NCBI GenBank assembly: GCA_031257415.1
Contig: JAIROR010000104.1
Span: 1 to 8,727 of the forward strand
Source: Holosporales bacterium
GTDB lineage: Bacteria; Pseudomonadota; Alphaproteobacteria; RUG11792
Direction of reading: 5' to 3'
DNA: 8,727 nucleotides
A model generated the notes under the pieces. It did not search any database and had not been told where the DNA came from. It was given only the letters and a program-made list of their open reading frames with translations. This document shows positions 1 through 6,744 of this stretch, in pieces. The translations under genes and the position numbers were made by a program. Each line of letters opens with the position of its first letter. Position 1 is the first letter of the stretch.

Positions 1-20
1 AAATTAAAAACAATAATTCT

Positions 21-62
21 CTGGAATCGACTCAAGTGTCATTTCCGGTTATTTCATTCCAA
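21..62 (-). repeat. Probable inverted copy of a dispersed palindromic element (copy A)
   Basis: Read on the minus strand, this begins with the 12-base block TTGGAATGAAAT, identical to 8662-8673. After almost the same spacing it ends with GAGTCGATTCCA, which matches GGGTCGATTTCA of the 3' copy at 10 of 12 positions. Its own outer arms TGGAAT (22-27) and ATTCCA (56-61) can pair. The interior is poorly conserved, so this is the least certain of the three copies. Confidence 0.5.
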
Positions 63-73
63 TTTTTTCGCAC

Positions 74-102
74 GGGACAAAGATGGGACAAAGATGGGAC
101 AA
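74..102. repeat. Short tandem repeat, 11-base unit, about 2.6 copies
   Basis: The unit GGGACAAAGAT occurs at 74-84 and 85-95, followed by a partial GGGACAA at 96-102. It lies in non-coding sequence and has no evident function; it looks like replication slippage. Confidence 0.85.
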
Positions 103-417
103 AAATTTTTCTTGCATAAAAATAAAAAAGCATGTTACAATACTACTGACACCTGTTCCTGCGGGTTCTCTTTTCCTGGAGATTGCGCTGGGTTAATCAG
201 GAGGGGTTTGGTATATGCTTCCTGGAGTCAAGCGATAATTCCGCCAAAACCAACCCAGGTGTTATTTTTGGTCAATTTCGTTTCGATTATGGGATTGTTG
301 AATGGGGCCGATTGCGAGCGTATTCATCAATTTTTGAACTGCAAATATTTCGCGTGAAACATTCTAGTTGTAGTAAAAGAGATTATTCAGTAGAATATGG
401 GCAAAACGGCCGACGCG

Positions 418-473
418 AAGCACATTGAGATTCAACAGTTTCATTAAGCACATTGAGATTCAACAGTTTCATT
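418..473. repeat. Perfect 28-base tandem duplication
   Basis: The 28 bases from 418 to 445 are repeated without a mismatch at 446-473. The unit begins AAGCACATTGAG and ends CAGTTTCATT. The perfect identity suggests a recent duplication. It ends 15 bases before the promoter-like site at 488-515, so copy number could alter spacing of any upstream control element. Confidence 0.95.
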
Positions 474-487
474 GTTATTGTCCGAGT

Positions 488-515
488 TTGAGACTGCACA
501 GGAAACTACTATAAG
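488..515 (+). promoter_or_regulatory. Candidate sigma70-type promoter for the first barrel gene
   Basis: TTGAGA (488-493, five of six matches to the -35 consensus) is separated by 16 bases from TATAAG (510-515, five of six matches to the -10 consensus). It would start transcription near 522 and give a leader of about 150 bases before the ATG at 673. Supported by consensus matching only. Confidence 0.45.
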
Positions 516-534
516 ATATTGTTGAACCAGCCCG

Positions 535-551
535 GGAATCGATACGATTCC
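535..551. promoter_or_regulatory. Perfect 7-bp inverted repeat downstream of the candidate promoter
   Basis: GGAATCG (535-541) and CGATTCC (545-551) are perfect inverted arms around the triplet ATA. The position is about 14 to 30 bases after the predicted transcription start. It could be an operator or a small hairpin at the 5' end of the leader. No known regulator is recognised. Confidence 0.4.
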
Positions 552-672
552 TCGACTGTTACATTAAAAACACAGCCGTGATTTTTTTGTCCGTAATTTG
601 CATAAATATCTATCCGGCGGGCGAGGAAGCGGCTAGTATTGTATTAGAGAGTTTCTTTTATAGTGGGAAATT

Positions 673-2358
673 ATGAATAAGTTTCTTATGGCCGGTCTGG
701 CCGCAGCGGTTGCGGGGACTGGGACGAGTGTGGTGGAAGCGGACGTAACGGAGTGTAATCCTGGGGGAGTCTACATGGGGTTTGTTCTTGGTCCTTCTGT
801 CCACAATACGAAGGTGAAGATAAAGGAAGGGGATGCAGCTAAATACGCTGAGTTCTTCAAAAAAATGAAAGAGATACATGTAAAAGCTAATGGTCTCGGA
901 GAAGAGGGCAAGACGGATAAAGCGGCTATCGAAAAAAAGATTGCTGATGCAAAGGCTGTGTTTGCGACGGCCGTGGTTAGGCTGCTTGGGTTCAACGACG
1001 CTGCGCTCAGTATTGCGGCAAATGCGGCTCCGGCGGTTGCTGACTTCAGCAATGCAGCGGCGGGTGCTGCCTTGGCTGCATTCAACGCTGCAGTTCCATC
1101 AGCTGGAGTTGAGGGAGTTTTGTTTGCTGATGTATTTGGAGCCGTTCCTGCTGGGGCCAACGCGGCGGCCGCCACCACTTTGAATACGGCTGCTGGCAGG
1201 CAGAAGTACCAGAGTACATTAAAAGCTAATGCGGAGAAGTTGTTTGACAGCTTGCTTGAGCATAGCGACACCACAACGGGCGGCGATGCTCTGTATGGGA
1301 CTGCATATAAAGAAGGAAAGTTTTCCATTGCCATTCCGGGAGCCCCAGGAGCTGCTGCGACAATTGTTACTCTGGATCTCACTACTGTCGCTGATATTGA
1401 CAAGACTCCGTTCTATAAGAAGGGGACTGATAATACCGTAACCGGTGCTCTTGCAGAAGCGATAGACGGAGACGGCAGGTTGGCTGATTATGAGCTATAT
1501 GAGCCAAAGATCAAAGAGATTAAAGACAAGTATATGAAGAACTTTGATACATCGTTTGGCAAGAAAGTGGCTGCCGGGAACTTCGATTCAGAGGCAGCCG
1601 CGGCGGAGCTTGTGAAGAGCGAGGCATCCCAGTATGGCCCGGATAAGGATGGCTTGATTTCAAAGACAGGATACGGATTTATCGGCGATATCATATTGGG
1701 ATGGGATTACAGGACTGGCTCTCCGTTATATGTCGGCGCCGAAATCTTTGCCGGATATGATTCGTATAAATCTGATGTGAAGCCTACAAGCGCCATTACG
1801 ACCGACAAGGATAATAGCGATAGCAATTATGGTATTAGGGTGACGAGGCATGGGTTCGTGGGTATGATGCCTGTTGTTAGTATTCAAACTTCTGGCGTTA
1901 GGTTGTTTTTCGGGGCTGGTGGTGTTATAGGTCGTTATGCTCTCGACACGACCAACGCCAAATATGAAAGCGCTATCCTAAGGGAGGCAAAAACTCTGGC
2001 AAACGCTGTTAATGCAACGACCAGTGCCAATGTTGTGGCTGCTGATAGGGTTAGCAAGATGGGGGAGGATGATCAGACGGTGACTACGATGATCAATAGC
2101 GCAATAGAAAATATTAAGGTTGATCTTCCTGCGGAAGAGAATGCGAAGTTCTATTCAAAAGGTGAGGCCAAGTGGAAGCCGGCCGGATGCGCGACTGCTG
2201 GTATCGAAATTCCTATCAATCCGAATGTCAGAGCGAGGGTTGGATACTCGATTACCTTCCGGAGGACGGTTGCGGAGTTCTCTGAGGACTGCAAGTTCGA
2301 AGTCAAGGACACAGTTCATGCAGTGAAGGCAGGAATTTTGTATACGCTTGGTGGCTGA
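673..2358 (+). CDS. Secreted outer-membrane beta-barrel protein with very large loop insertions
   Basis: This encodes a 561-residue protein of no named family. The N-terminus has a signal peptide: MNKF, an Ala/Gly-rich core at residues 5-18, and a likely cut after Ala23 (V-E-A/D). A first amphipathic beta strand lies at about 31-50. Residues of about 51-325 form an Ala-rich, helix-prone insertion carrying the motif Y208-G209-x9-I-A-I-P-G223. From 333 onward alternating polar/hydrophobic segments resemble seven more strands, interrupted by a second helix-prone loop at about 424-498. This suggests an eight-stranded OmpA/Opa-like barrel with expanded external loops. The last residues are Y-T-L-G-G, lacking the usual terminal aromatic residue. 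Cysteines occur at 28, 506 and near residue 540. The ATG at 673 has a weak GGGA site just upstream. The 565-residue protein at 4583-6280 shares the architecture. Surface location and adhesin-like or host-contact role are inference; no function is recognised. Confidence 0.85.
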   Translation: MNKFLMAGLAAAVAGTGTSVVEADVTECNPGGVYMGFVLGPSVHNTKVKIKEGDAAKYAEFFKKMKEIHVKANGLGEEGKTDKAAIEKKIADAKAVFATAVVRLLGFNDAALSIAANAAPAVADFSNAAAGAALAAFNAAVPSAGVEGVLFADVFGAVPAGANAAAATTLNTAAGRQKYQSTLKANAEKLFDSLLEHSDTTTGGDALYGTAYKEGKFSIAIPGAPGAAATIVTLDLTTVADIDKTPFYKKGTDNTVTGALAEAIDGDGRLADYELYEPKIKEIKDKYMKNFDTSFGKKVAAGNFDSEAAAAELVKSEASQYGPDKDGLISKTGYGFIGDIILGWDYRTGSPLYVGAEIFAGYDSYKSDVKPTSAITTDKDNSDSNYGIRVTRHGFVGMMPVVSIQTSGVRLFFGAGGVIGRYALDTTNAKYESAILREAKTLANAVNATTSANVVAADRVSKMGEDDQTVTTMINSAIENIKVDLPAEENAKFYSKGEAKWKPAGCATAGIEIPINPNVRARVGYSITFRRTVAEFSEDCKFEVKDTVHAVKAGILYTLGG

Positions 2359-2559
2359 TCGGAAGGTCGCGTGTGACCTAAAGACCGTGTGAAAATAGTG
2401 GTTGGACAGTGGGGGATCTTCTCCCCCGTTGCCGCCCATTCCGCCCATTTGTGGGGGGGCGTGGTGTTGTTGTAAACCAGAGGCTGGGAGGTTGCCGGAG
2501 GAGAGGCGAGAAGAGGCGAGCTGCCGTGGGTATTTTGGGCCGGAGGAATTAGCGGCCTT
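2359..2559. other. GC-rich spacer with G/C tracts and micro-repeats
   Basis: The spacer has clear purine/pyrimidine blocks unlike the AT-rich spacers elsewhere. It contains a small hairpin AGGTC/GACCT (2364-2379), a G5A/TC5 hairpin (2411-2427), tandem CCGCCCATT (2432-2440, 2441-2449), a run of seven G (2453-2459), and AGAGGCGAG repeated at a 10-base period (2502-2520). A strong Shine-Dalgarno-like GGAGGA lies at 2542-2547. Neither hairpin is followed by a T run, so a classical terminator is not shown. Confidence 0.6.
2411..2427. terminator. Possible hairpin terminator without a T run
   Basis: GGGGGA (2411-2416) pairs perfectly with TCCCCC (2422-2427) around TCTTC. It lies about 50 bases after the first barrel gene. 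It lacks the downstream T tract of an intrinsic terminator, so it may instead slow polymerase or protect the transcript end. Confidence 0.3.
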
Positions 2560-2964
2560 TTGTCAATTGGGTATAGTAGTTTTAAAAGCGTGGTAGTAGA
2601 TAGGGCTTTTCTGGATAAGTTCAAGCGTGGCTCGACGTATTGTCGGGATTATGGTGAGTATATTTCATCAATAGTGGAGGAGATTCGCAACATAATGTCG
2701 TGCAGACTGAGGAGTTATGAGGGGGTTTCCGAGAATCCTTTTTGTTACGGACTGAAAGATATAGTCTCTGTGTCAATCTCTCACGGTGGGTTCGAAATTT
2801 TTAAAAAAGAATGTCGTCGTTCTATACTATCGCTAGAACCAAGAATTTCAGATATTGAAATAAATGAGGTTAGTATAGATAACGAAAAGCAGGAAATGTT
2901 CATAGATGTATCGTGCATCATAAAATTAAACGGAGATAAAATAAATCGTAAACTCAAGCTGTGA
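2560..2964 (+). CDS. tssE: TssE/gp25-like baseplate protein of a type VI secretion or contractile injection system
   Basis: This encodes a protein of about 134 residues, close to the usual TssE length. TssE is the gp25-like cytoplasmic baseplate component that starts assembly of the contractile tail in type VI secretion. Family hallmarks are visible in order: an N-terminal segment like the family's phenylalanine-leucine-rich start (AFLDKF, 16-21), a helix with SIVEEIRNIMSCR (37-49) matching the region ending in LLNTR, then YGLKD (63-67) for the usual YGLPD, and LEPRISDIEI (92-101) with the conserved Glu-Pro-Arg followed by beta strands. The start is uncertain: TTG at 2560 is 12 bases after GGAGGA, and GTG at 2590 is an alternative. 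pgi begins four bases after its stop, so the two are probably co-transcribed. No other secretion genes lie in the window. A divergent gp25-like protein of another contractile system is the main alternative. Confidence 0.75.
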   Translation: MSIGYSSFKSVVVDRAFLDKFKRGSTYCRDYGEYISSIVEEIRNIMSCRLRSYEGVSENPFCYGLKDIVSVSISHGGFEIFKKECRRSILSLEPRISDIEINEVSIDNEKQEMFIDVSCIIKLNGDKINRKLKL

Positions 2965-2968
2965 AACT

Positions 2969-4168
2969 ATGTTATCATGGGTAGGAGTAGCTTTTTATTA
3001 TAATCCTGTTATGAGAAGAGAATTGTTTGTGAAATTGTGCGACAAGATACGGGAATTAAAGTTTTTCAATTGCGTGTATAGTGATATCTCTCATATAAAA
3101 AAGGTTGCCGCTTCTATCAGTGGTAATGCTGATATCTTGGTGTTGGGGACAGGCGGATCCAGCCTCGGCTCTAAGGCTCTTATAGATTTTAAATCAGGTT
3201 TCTCTGGCGAAAGATCTAAGGTTCAGTTTCTCGAGAACATTGATTCGCGCTCATTTATGAATGTCGTTAGCAAATGTAACCCAGACAACACTGGGGTTAT
3301 CATTATCTCTAAATCTGGCACAACAAGCGAAACCTTGATGCTGTTTATGACGTTAATGACAATGTGGCCCGATTTTAACTATTCTGAGAAATGCGTTGCC
3401 ATAACGGAGAATTCAGACCAAAACTATTTGCGAAAAATAGCGATGCTGCACGATATAAAGATAGTAGATCACGCTCCAGATATTGGGGGGCGTTTTTCAG
3501 TTTTCTCAGTTGTTGGATTGCTGCCTGCTCTTCTCCACGGAGTTGATGTTGATGCTTTTATCAGCGGAGGAAAGAAAATGCTGTTGCAGGCGGAAGAAGA
3601 ACCTGAGGCTCTTTATTCCGATCTAAAAGACGTTTGTGCGGCAATTAAGAATGGTGCCACTCACCACGTCCTTTTCTCTTATTCTGATTTTCTCGGAAGT
3701 CTCGGCAAATGGTTTATGCAGCTCACTGCTGAGAGCCTTGGCAAGAATGAGAATTTTGGAATAACCCCAATAAGTTCGATAGGAACTGTTGACCAACACT
3801 CGATGCTGCAACTCTTCTTGGGGGGGCCAAATAACAAGTATTATACGTTCATTACCCAAAAGGAAAACATTCAAACATGCAAGATCAAACTGCAAGGAAG
3901 TATACTGGAAGACCATAACATGCATGAACTTATGATTGCCCATCAAAGAGCAACAATTGACGTTCTCAAGAATAAGACACTTGCGCGCTCATTTGAATTC
4001 GAAGAAATAAACGAAAGCGCAATCGGATATATGATGATGAGATTCTTTATTGAGACAGTTGCAATTGCTGACGAGTTCAACATCAATCCATTCGATCAAC
4101 CGGCAGTAGAAGAGGTGAAAAGACTTGTCTCCAAATACCTCGAGTCTGCAACGAAAAATGTAGCATAA
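2969..4168 (+). CDS. pgi: Glucose-6-phosphate isomerase
   Basis: This 399-residue enzyme interconverts glucose 6-phosphate and fructose 6-phosphate in the cytoplasm, at the entry to glycolysis and gluconeogenesis. Two SIS sugar-isomerase lobes are visible: a phosphate loop GTGGSSLGSKA (60-70) and SKSGTTSET (114-122), then the family signature DIGGRFSVFS (171-180). Candidate catalytic residues are intact: Glu255 in ESLGK, His277 in GTVDQHS, and Lys384 following NPFDQPAVEEVK. The length and the NPFDQP segment fit the short bacterial form rather than the roughly 550-residue E. coli form. ATG at 2969 is four bases after the upstream stop with only a weak ribosome site, suggesting translational coupling; Met15 (3011) is a later alternative. 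A run of seven G interrupts the coding sequence harmlessly at 3820-3826. The gene appears functional. Confidence 0.95.
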   Translation: MLSWVGVAFYYNPVMRRELFVKLCDKIRELKFFNCVYSDISHIKKVAASISGNADILVLGTGGSSLGSKALIDFKSGFSGERSKVQFLENIDSRSFMNVVSKCNPDNTGVIIISKSGTTSETLMLFMTLMTMWPDFNYSEKCVAITENSDQNYLRKIAMLHDIKIVDHAPDIGGRFSVFSVVGLLPALLHGVDVDAFISGGKKMLLQAEEEPEALYSDLKDVCAAIKNGATHHVLFSYSDFLGSLGKWFMQLTAESLGKNENFGITPISSIGTVDQHSMLQLFLGGPNNKYYTFITQKENIQTCKIKLQGSILEDHNMHELMIAHQRATIDVLKNKTLARSFEFEEINESAIGYMMMRFFIETVAIADEFNINPFDQPAVEEVKRLVSKYLESATKNVA

Positions 4169-4260
4169 TTTCGAAACAGGGCATTTGGGGCAGAAGAACA
4201 GATTTCGAAGTCCTCTGTTTTCGAAACATGCCATTTGGGGCAAGAGAACGGATTTCGAAG
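4169..4260. repeat. Imperfect tandem repeat, two 42-base units at 50-base period
   Basis: Units at 4169-4210 and 4219-4260 match at 37 of 42 positions. Each begins with the palindrome TTTCGAAA and ends with ATTTCGAAG, so each unit is bounded by TTCGAA boxes; both contain CATTTGGGGCA. The first unit begins at the base after the pgi stop codon. Two units are too few for a CRISPR array. A dispersed intergenic element or protein-binding repeat is more likely. Confidence 0.9.
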
Positions 4261-4457
4261 TTCGCTATTATAGTTATCATAATTGATAATCATGTAGTCT
4301 TGGCCACGAAAAGAATTGCGGCGGCGCGGTTTCTTTTTGGCGTGTGGTGTCGTCGGTTGTTAAAGTGGAAAAGCTGCCTTTGGCTAATTTCATTTCGCAA
4401 TCAGTGATCAATTCAACAATTTTTAGAATGAAATTTTGTTCAAGCACCCGGGAGAGT

Positions 4458-4485
4458 CATTATGTTGCGTTGCTGCAACATAATG
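4458..4485. promoter_or_regulatory. Perfect 11-bp hairpin upstream of the second barrel gene
   Basis: CATTATGTTGC (4458-4468) pairs without mismatch with GCAACATAATG (4475-4485) around the six-base loop GTTGCT. It lies about 98 bases before the start codon. There is no T run after it, so it may be a leader structure or an operator rather than a terminator. Confidence 0.55.
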
Positions 4486-4582
4486 CAAAATTTTATCCAC
4501 AAAGTGCATTAATTTCTTTCGCAGCCGTTTCTGCTAAATTAACATACTTGAGTAGTGTTTGTTTTTTTAGAAGGTTTTGTTC

Positions 4583-6280
4583 ATGAACAAAAAAATTTTG
4601 TTGGCAGCTAGCCTGGGTGCAATCGCATTTGGAAGCGTTTCGAGCACAGGGAAACCTGAATGTAGACGACCTCTCACCGGGGTTGTTATTGGTGGCGGTG
4701 GTGGAGCAACGGCTAGAAGTGTCAAGCTTAAGGTGATTCCAAAGGAAATTAAGTGCACGGTGATAAAGAGAATAAAGTTTGTAACAGAGATTAAAGGTGG
4801 CGAATACGACGCAGAAAGCAAGGCAGATTATGAAAAGATTTCGTGGGCACGTGATATACTCGAGGACTTCTACGCTACGTATTCGTATGCTGACATGTTA
4901 GTGGGAAATGGAGGAGCTCCAAATGCCAAGGGATTGCTTTCTATGACGGCTCTCAATAAGATTCACACAGGCGCAGCGTTGACTGCCGCTACACTGATAA
5001 CTGGTGCTGTTGATGCTCCGGCAATGCAGGCGGCACGAGCTACAGTTGCCAGTCAGATAAATACCCTTGCGCAGGCGTTGCGCGATCTTGGTTGTACAGT
5101 TAAGATCGTTGGTCATAATGGAGCAGCAGCAGGGACTGACAAGTTTGAGTTTAAGCGTTGTAATATTGGTGATACTCCGTACGGTGTTCCTGCTGCTGCT
5201 GCTGCTGGTGATATTGCTTTCCCAGGAGTCGAGGTTACCTTTAATGGAAGCACTCACATATTGATTATCGCCGGTAGTAGCGCACTTGCAAACACAAGAT
5301 TGGATCAGCTGCTTAACGCTGTAATACCAGAGAGACACGATGAGCCGCAATTGCTTGCAGAGATTGCAAACAAGCACGGCATAAATCCCCCTCCAGAGAT
5401 TGTCAAGGTCACTGCTACTACCCCCACGCAGTCCACGGAAGCTCTCGCGGATGTCAAAATTGCGGCTGTTGAAAGCACTGTCACTCAGACGAAGCTTCAT
5501 GGATCGGTATTTGGTTATTTTGGCGGTTGCCGCCAGCTAGGCGATAATTTCTATGTTGAGTTGCGGGTCTGCGGAGAATATGATCCAGGAAAGAATCTTC
5601 TGAATGATCCGGACCTGAACAAGGCCAAGAGCCACAGAATTGGGCATACCAATTATGTTGCCCTCTATAGTTCGCCCGTTAGCTCTAATCCAACAAAGAT
5701 CGAGTATAGAACAAGAGGTAGTTTTGGCGTAGATGCTTCTCTCGGTCTAACGAATGGAACCGCCGGCGTGTACCTCTTTGCTGGACCCACGTATACTCTA
5801 CACGAGTTGATCCTAACTCCAACGAGTGGTTCTGCCCCATTTGGATTTAGAGATATGAGCGTAGTCCCAACTGTTGATGTAGGGTTACCAACCACTCCGA
5901 CTGCGACCACGACCGCAGCTACTACAACAACCGCGACTGCTACAGACGCAGCGGCAAGAACGATAACTTTTAATACTGATGTTATAGAAGGTATCACGGT
6001 GTCAGCTGATGGAGCATCCGAAGCGGCAGTTGCAGAGCAGAAGCTCAAGAAGTCTGTATTTGGTGTAAGAGTTGGTGTTGGCATGCTGTTTATGGTTTGT
6101 CCACATGCTGGAATATTCCTAGAAGGTACCCTCAGTCCCAAGAGAAATATCGACTTTGGAACATCTGTTGGCCACAGTGCTAGCAAATTTCTTCATGATA
6201 TTGGAAGGTTTGGCAGTGCCTACAGCGTCAGTGTGTACGATATCGGTGTGAAAGGTGGGTTCAAAGTTCTACTGTTCTAA
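4583..6280 (+). CDS. Secreted outer-membrane beta-barrel protein with very large loop insertions (second of its kind)
   Basis: This encodes a 565-residue protein. The ATG at 4583 is preferred over an in-frame TTG at 4577 because AAGG (4571-4574) is eight bases upstream and the ATG gives a canonical signal peptide: MNKK, hydrophobic core at 5-17, likely cut near Ser18-Ser21. A first beta strand lies at 31-51. An insertion of about 52-300 contains Y200-G201-x9-I-A-F-P-G215, matching the motif of the protein at 673-2358 in both content and spacing. Five consecutive GCT codons give Ala204-208. Barrel-like strands run from 305, interrupted by a long loop with a Thr/Ala-rich tract at 437-458. The protein ends L-L-F, a terminal phenylalanine typical of substrates of the BAM outer-membrane assembly machine. 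No named family or function is recognised; a surface-exposed host-contact or antigenic role is inference. Confidence 0.85.
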   Translation: MNKKILLAASLGAIAFGSVSSTGKPECRRPLTGVVIGGGGGATARSVKLKVIPKEIKCTVIKRIKFVTEIKGGEYDAESKADYEKISWARDILEDFYATYSYADMLVGNGGAPNAKGLLSMTALNKIHTGAALTAATLITGAVDAPAMQAARATVASQINTLAQALRDLGCTVKIVGHNGAAAGTDKFEFKRCNIGDTPYGVPAAAAAGDIAFPGVEVTFNGSTHILIIAGSSALANTRLDQLLNAVIPERHDEPQLLAEIANKHGINPPPEIVKVTATTPTQSTEALADVKIAAVESTVTQTKLHGSVFGYFGGCRQLGDNFYVELRVCGEYDPGKNLLNDPDLNKAKSHRIGHTNYVALYSSPVSSNPTKIEYRTRGSFGVDASLGLTNGTAGVYLFAGPTYTLHELILTPTSGSAPFGFRDMSVVPTVDVGLPTTPTATTTAATTTTATATDAAARTITFNTDVIEGITVSADGASEAAVAEQKLKKSVFGVRVGVGMLFMVCPHAGIFLEGTLSPKRNIDFGTSVGHSASKFLHDIGRFGSAYSVSVYDIGVKGGFKVLLF

Positions 6281-6744
6281 AGAGAGACTCGCTGTTCTAA
6301 CTTATAAAAGCGTGGCCGGCATAGCTCCGGCCGCGTTCCTTCGATAAAGAAATTTCCCAGATGGTCACGATTTAGGCCTGGTTTTCGGAATGATTACTTT
6401 TGTTTTCGATCTGTTACTTCTTCTCTTTACAATCTTCTAAAAACTCCTCTTTTCGCTACTGCGTTCATACTTTGTTAATCTTTTTGAGACTGTTGAATAG
6501 TGATTTCACGTTGGCCGTTTTGCAAAACCTCTATTCTGCTGAATAATCTCTTTTATTATACAAAAATGTCTTGCGAGAAATATTCACCTGCTATAGCCGA
6601 GACCGGCGAAGGCCCCACGGAAATATGTATCCATCTACGGTTGAAAAAGAGGCCTCAAATTCTTATCTGGCAACTTTCGCCTGGTCATCCAGAGTGAATT
6701 GCTGTAGAATGATAGCTGTATGTTGTGCGTGATACCTTGGCGAG
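6281..6744. other. Spacer downstream of the second barrel gene; mostly featureless
   Basis: Beyond the hairpin at 6311-6335, the spacer holds pyrimidine-rich stretches (about 6390-6490) and a 65-codon open frame at 6500-6697 with no ribosome site or recognisable motif. CTGTTCTAA occurs at 6272-6280 and again at 6291-6299. No tRNA or other RNA gene was recognised and no strong promoter was found. Confidence 0.5.
6311..6335 (+). terminator. Hairpin terminator after the second barrel gene
   Basis: CGTGGCCGG (6311-6319) pairs with CCGGCCGCG (6327-6335), with one T-G wobble, around a seven-base loop. The GC-rich stem is 30 bases after the stop codon. It is followed by TTCCTTC, a weak T-rich tail. 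Likely end of the transcript. Confidence 0.55.

Larger units (their letters stand above)
1..672. other. Non-coding leader region upstream of the first barrel gene
   Basis: No convincing gene lies here. Two overlapping open frames of about 80 codons run through roughly 94-428, but neither has a recognisable domain nor a well-placed ribosome site at its first start codon. The region holds an inverted copy of a palindromic element (21-62), an 11-base tandem repeat (74-102), a perfect 28-base tandem duplication (418-473), a promoter-like pair (488-515) and a short perfect dyad (535-551). It may include remains of a decayed gene, but this cannot be shown from the sequence alone. Confidence 0.6.
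4169..4582. other. Non-coding spacer between pgi and the second barrel gene
   Basis: After the 50-base-period repeat, the spacer has a short palindrome TTATCA-TAAT-TGATAA (4274-4289), a perfect 11-bp hairpin (4458-4485) and AT-rich sequence up to the ribosome site. No gene is supported. No convincing -35/-10 pair was found for the downstream gene. Confidence 0.6.

Noticed and set aside
94..428. Two overlapping frames of 87 and 81 codons in the 5' region
   Set aside because: No domain or plausible start context for the full frames. The second has alternating aromatic residues that might recall a beta strand, but this is too weak for a gene or pseudogene call.
771..1403. A 210-codon open frame on the minus strand inside the first barrel gene
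   Set aside because: It is antisense to alanine-rich GC-biased codons, which commonly leave the opposite strand open. The + strand protein has a signal peptide and coherent domains; the minus frame has none.
4169..4260. The two regularly spaced repeats as the start of a CRISPR array
   Set aside because: Only two units of 42 bases with an 8-base gap, no spacer-length unique sequence and no cas gene nearby.
5192..5206. Five GCT codons as a phase-variable microsatellite
   Set aside because: The unit is a whole codon, so slippage changes only the alanine count and cannot switch the gene off.
4898..6186. Minus-strand open frames of 200 and 173 codons inside the second barrel gene
   Set aside because: Their products are low-complexity Ser/Val/Ala sequences mirroring the sense codons, with no motif or ribosome site.
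6500..6697. A 65-codon open frame in the spacer before the YfgM-like gene
   Set aside because: No ribosome site, no recognisable motif, and composition like the surrounding spacer.
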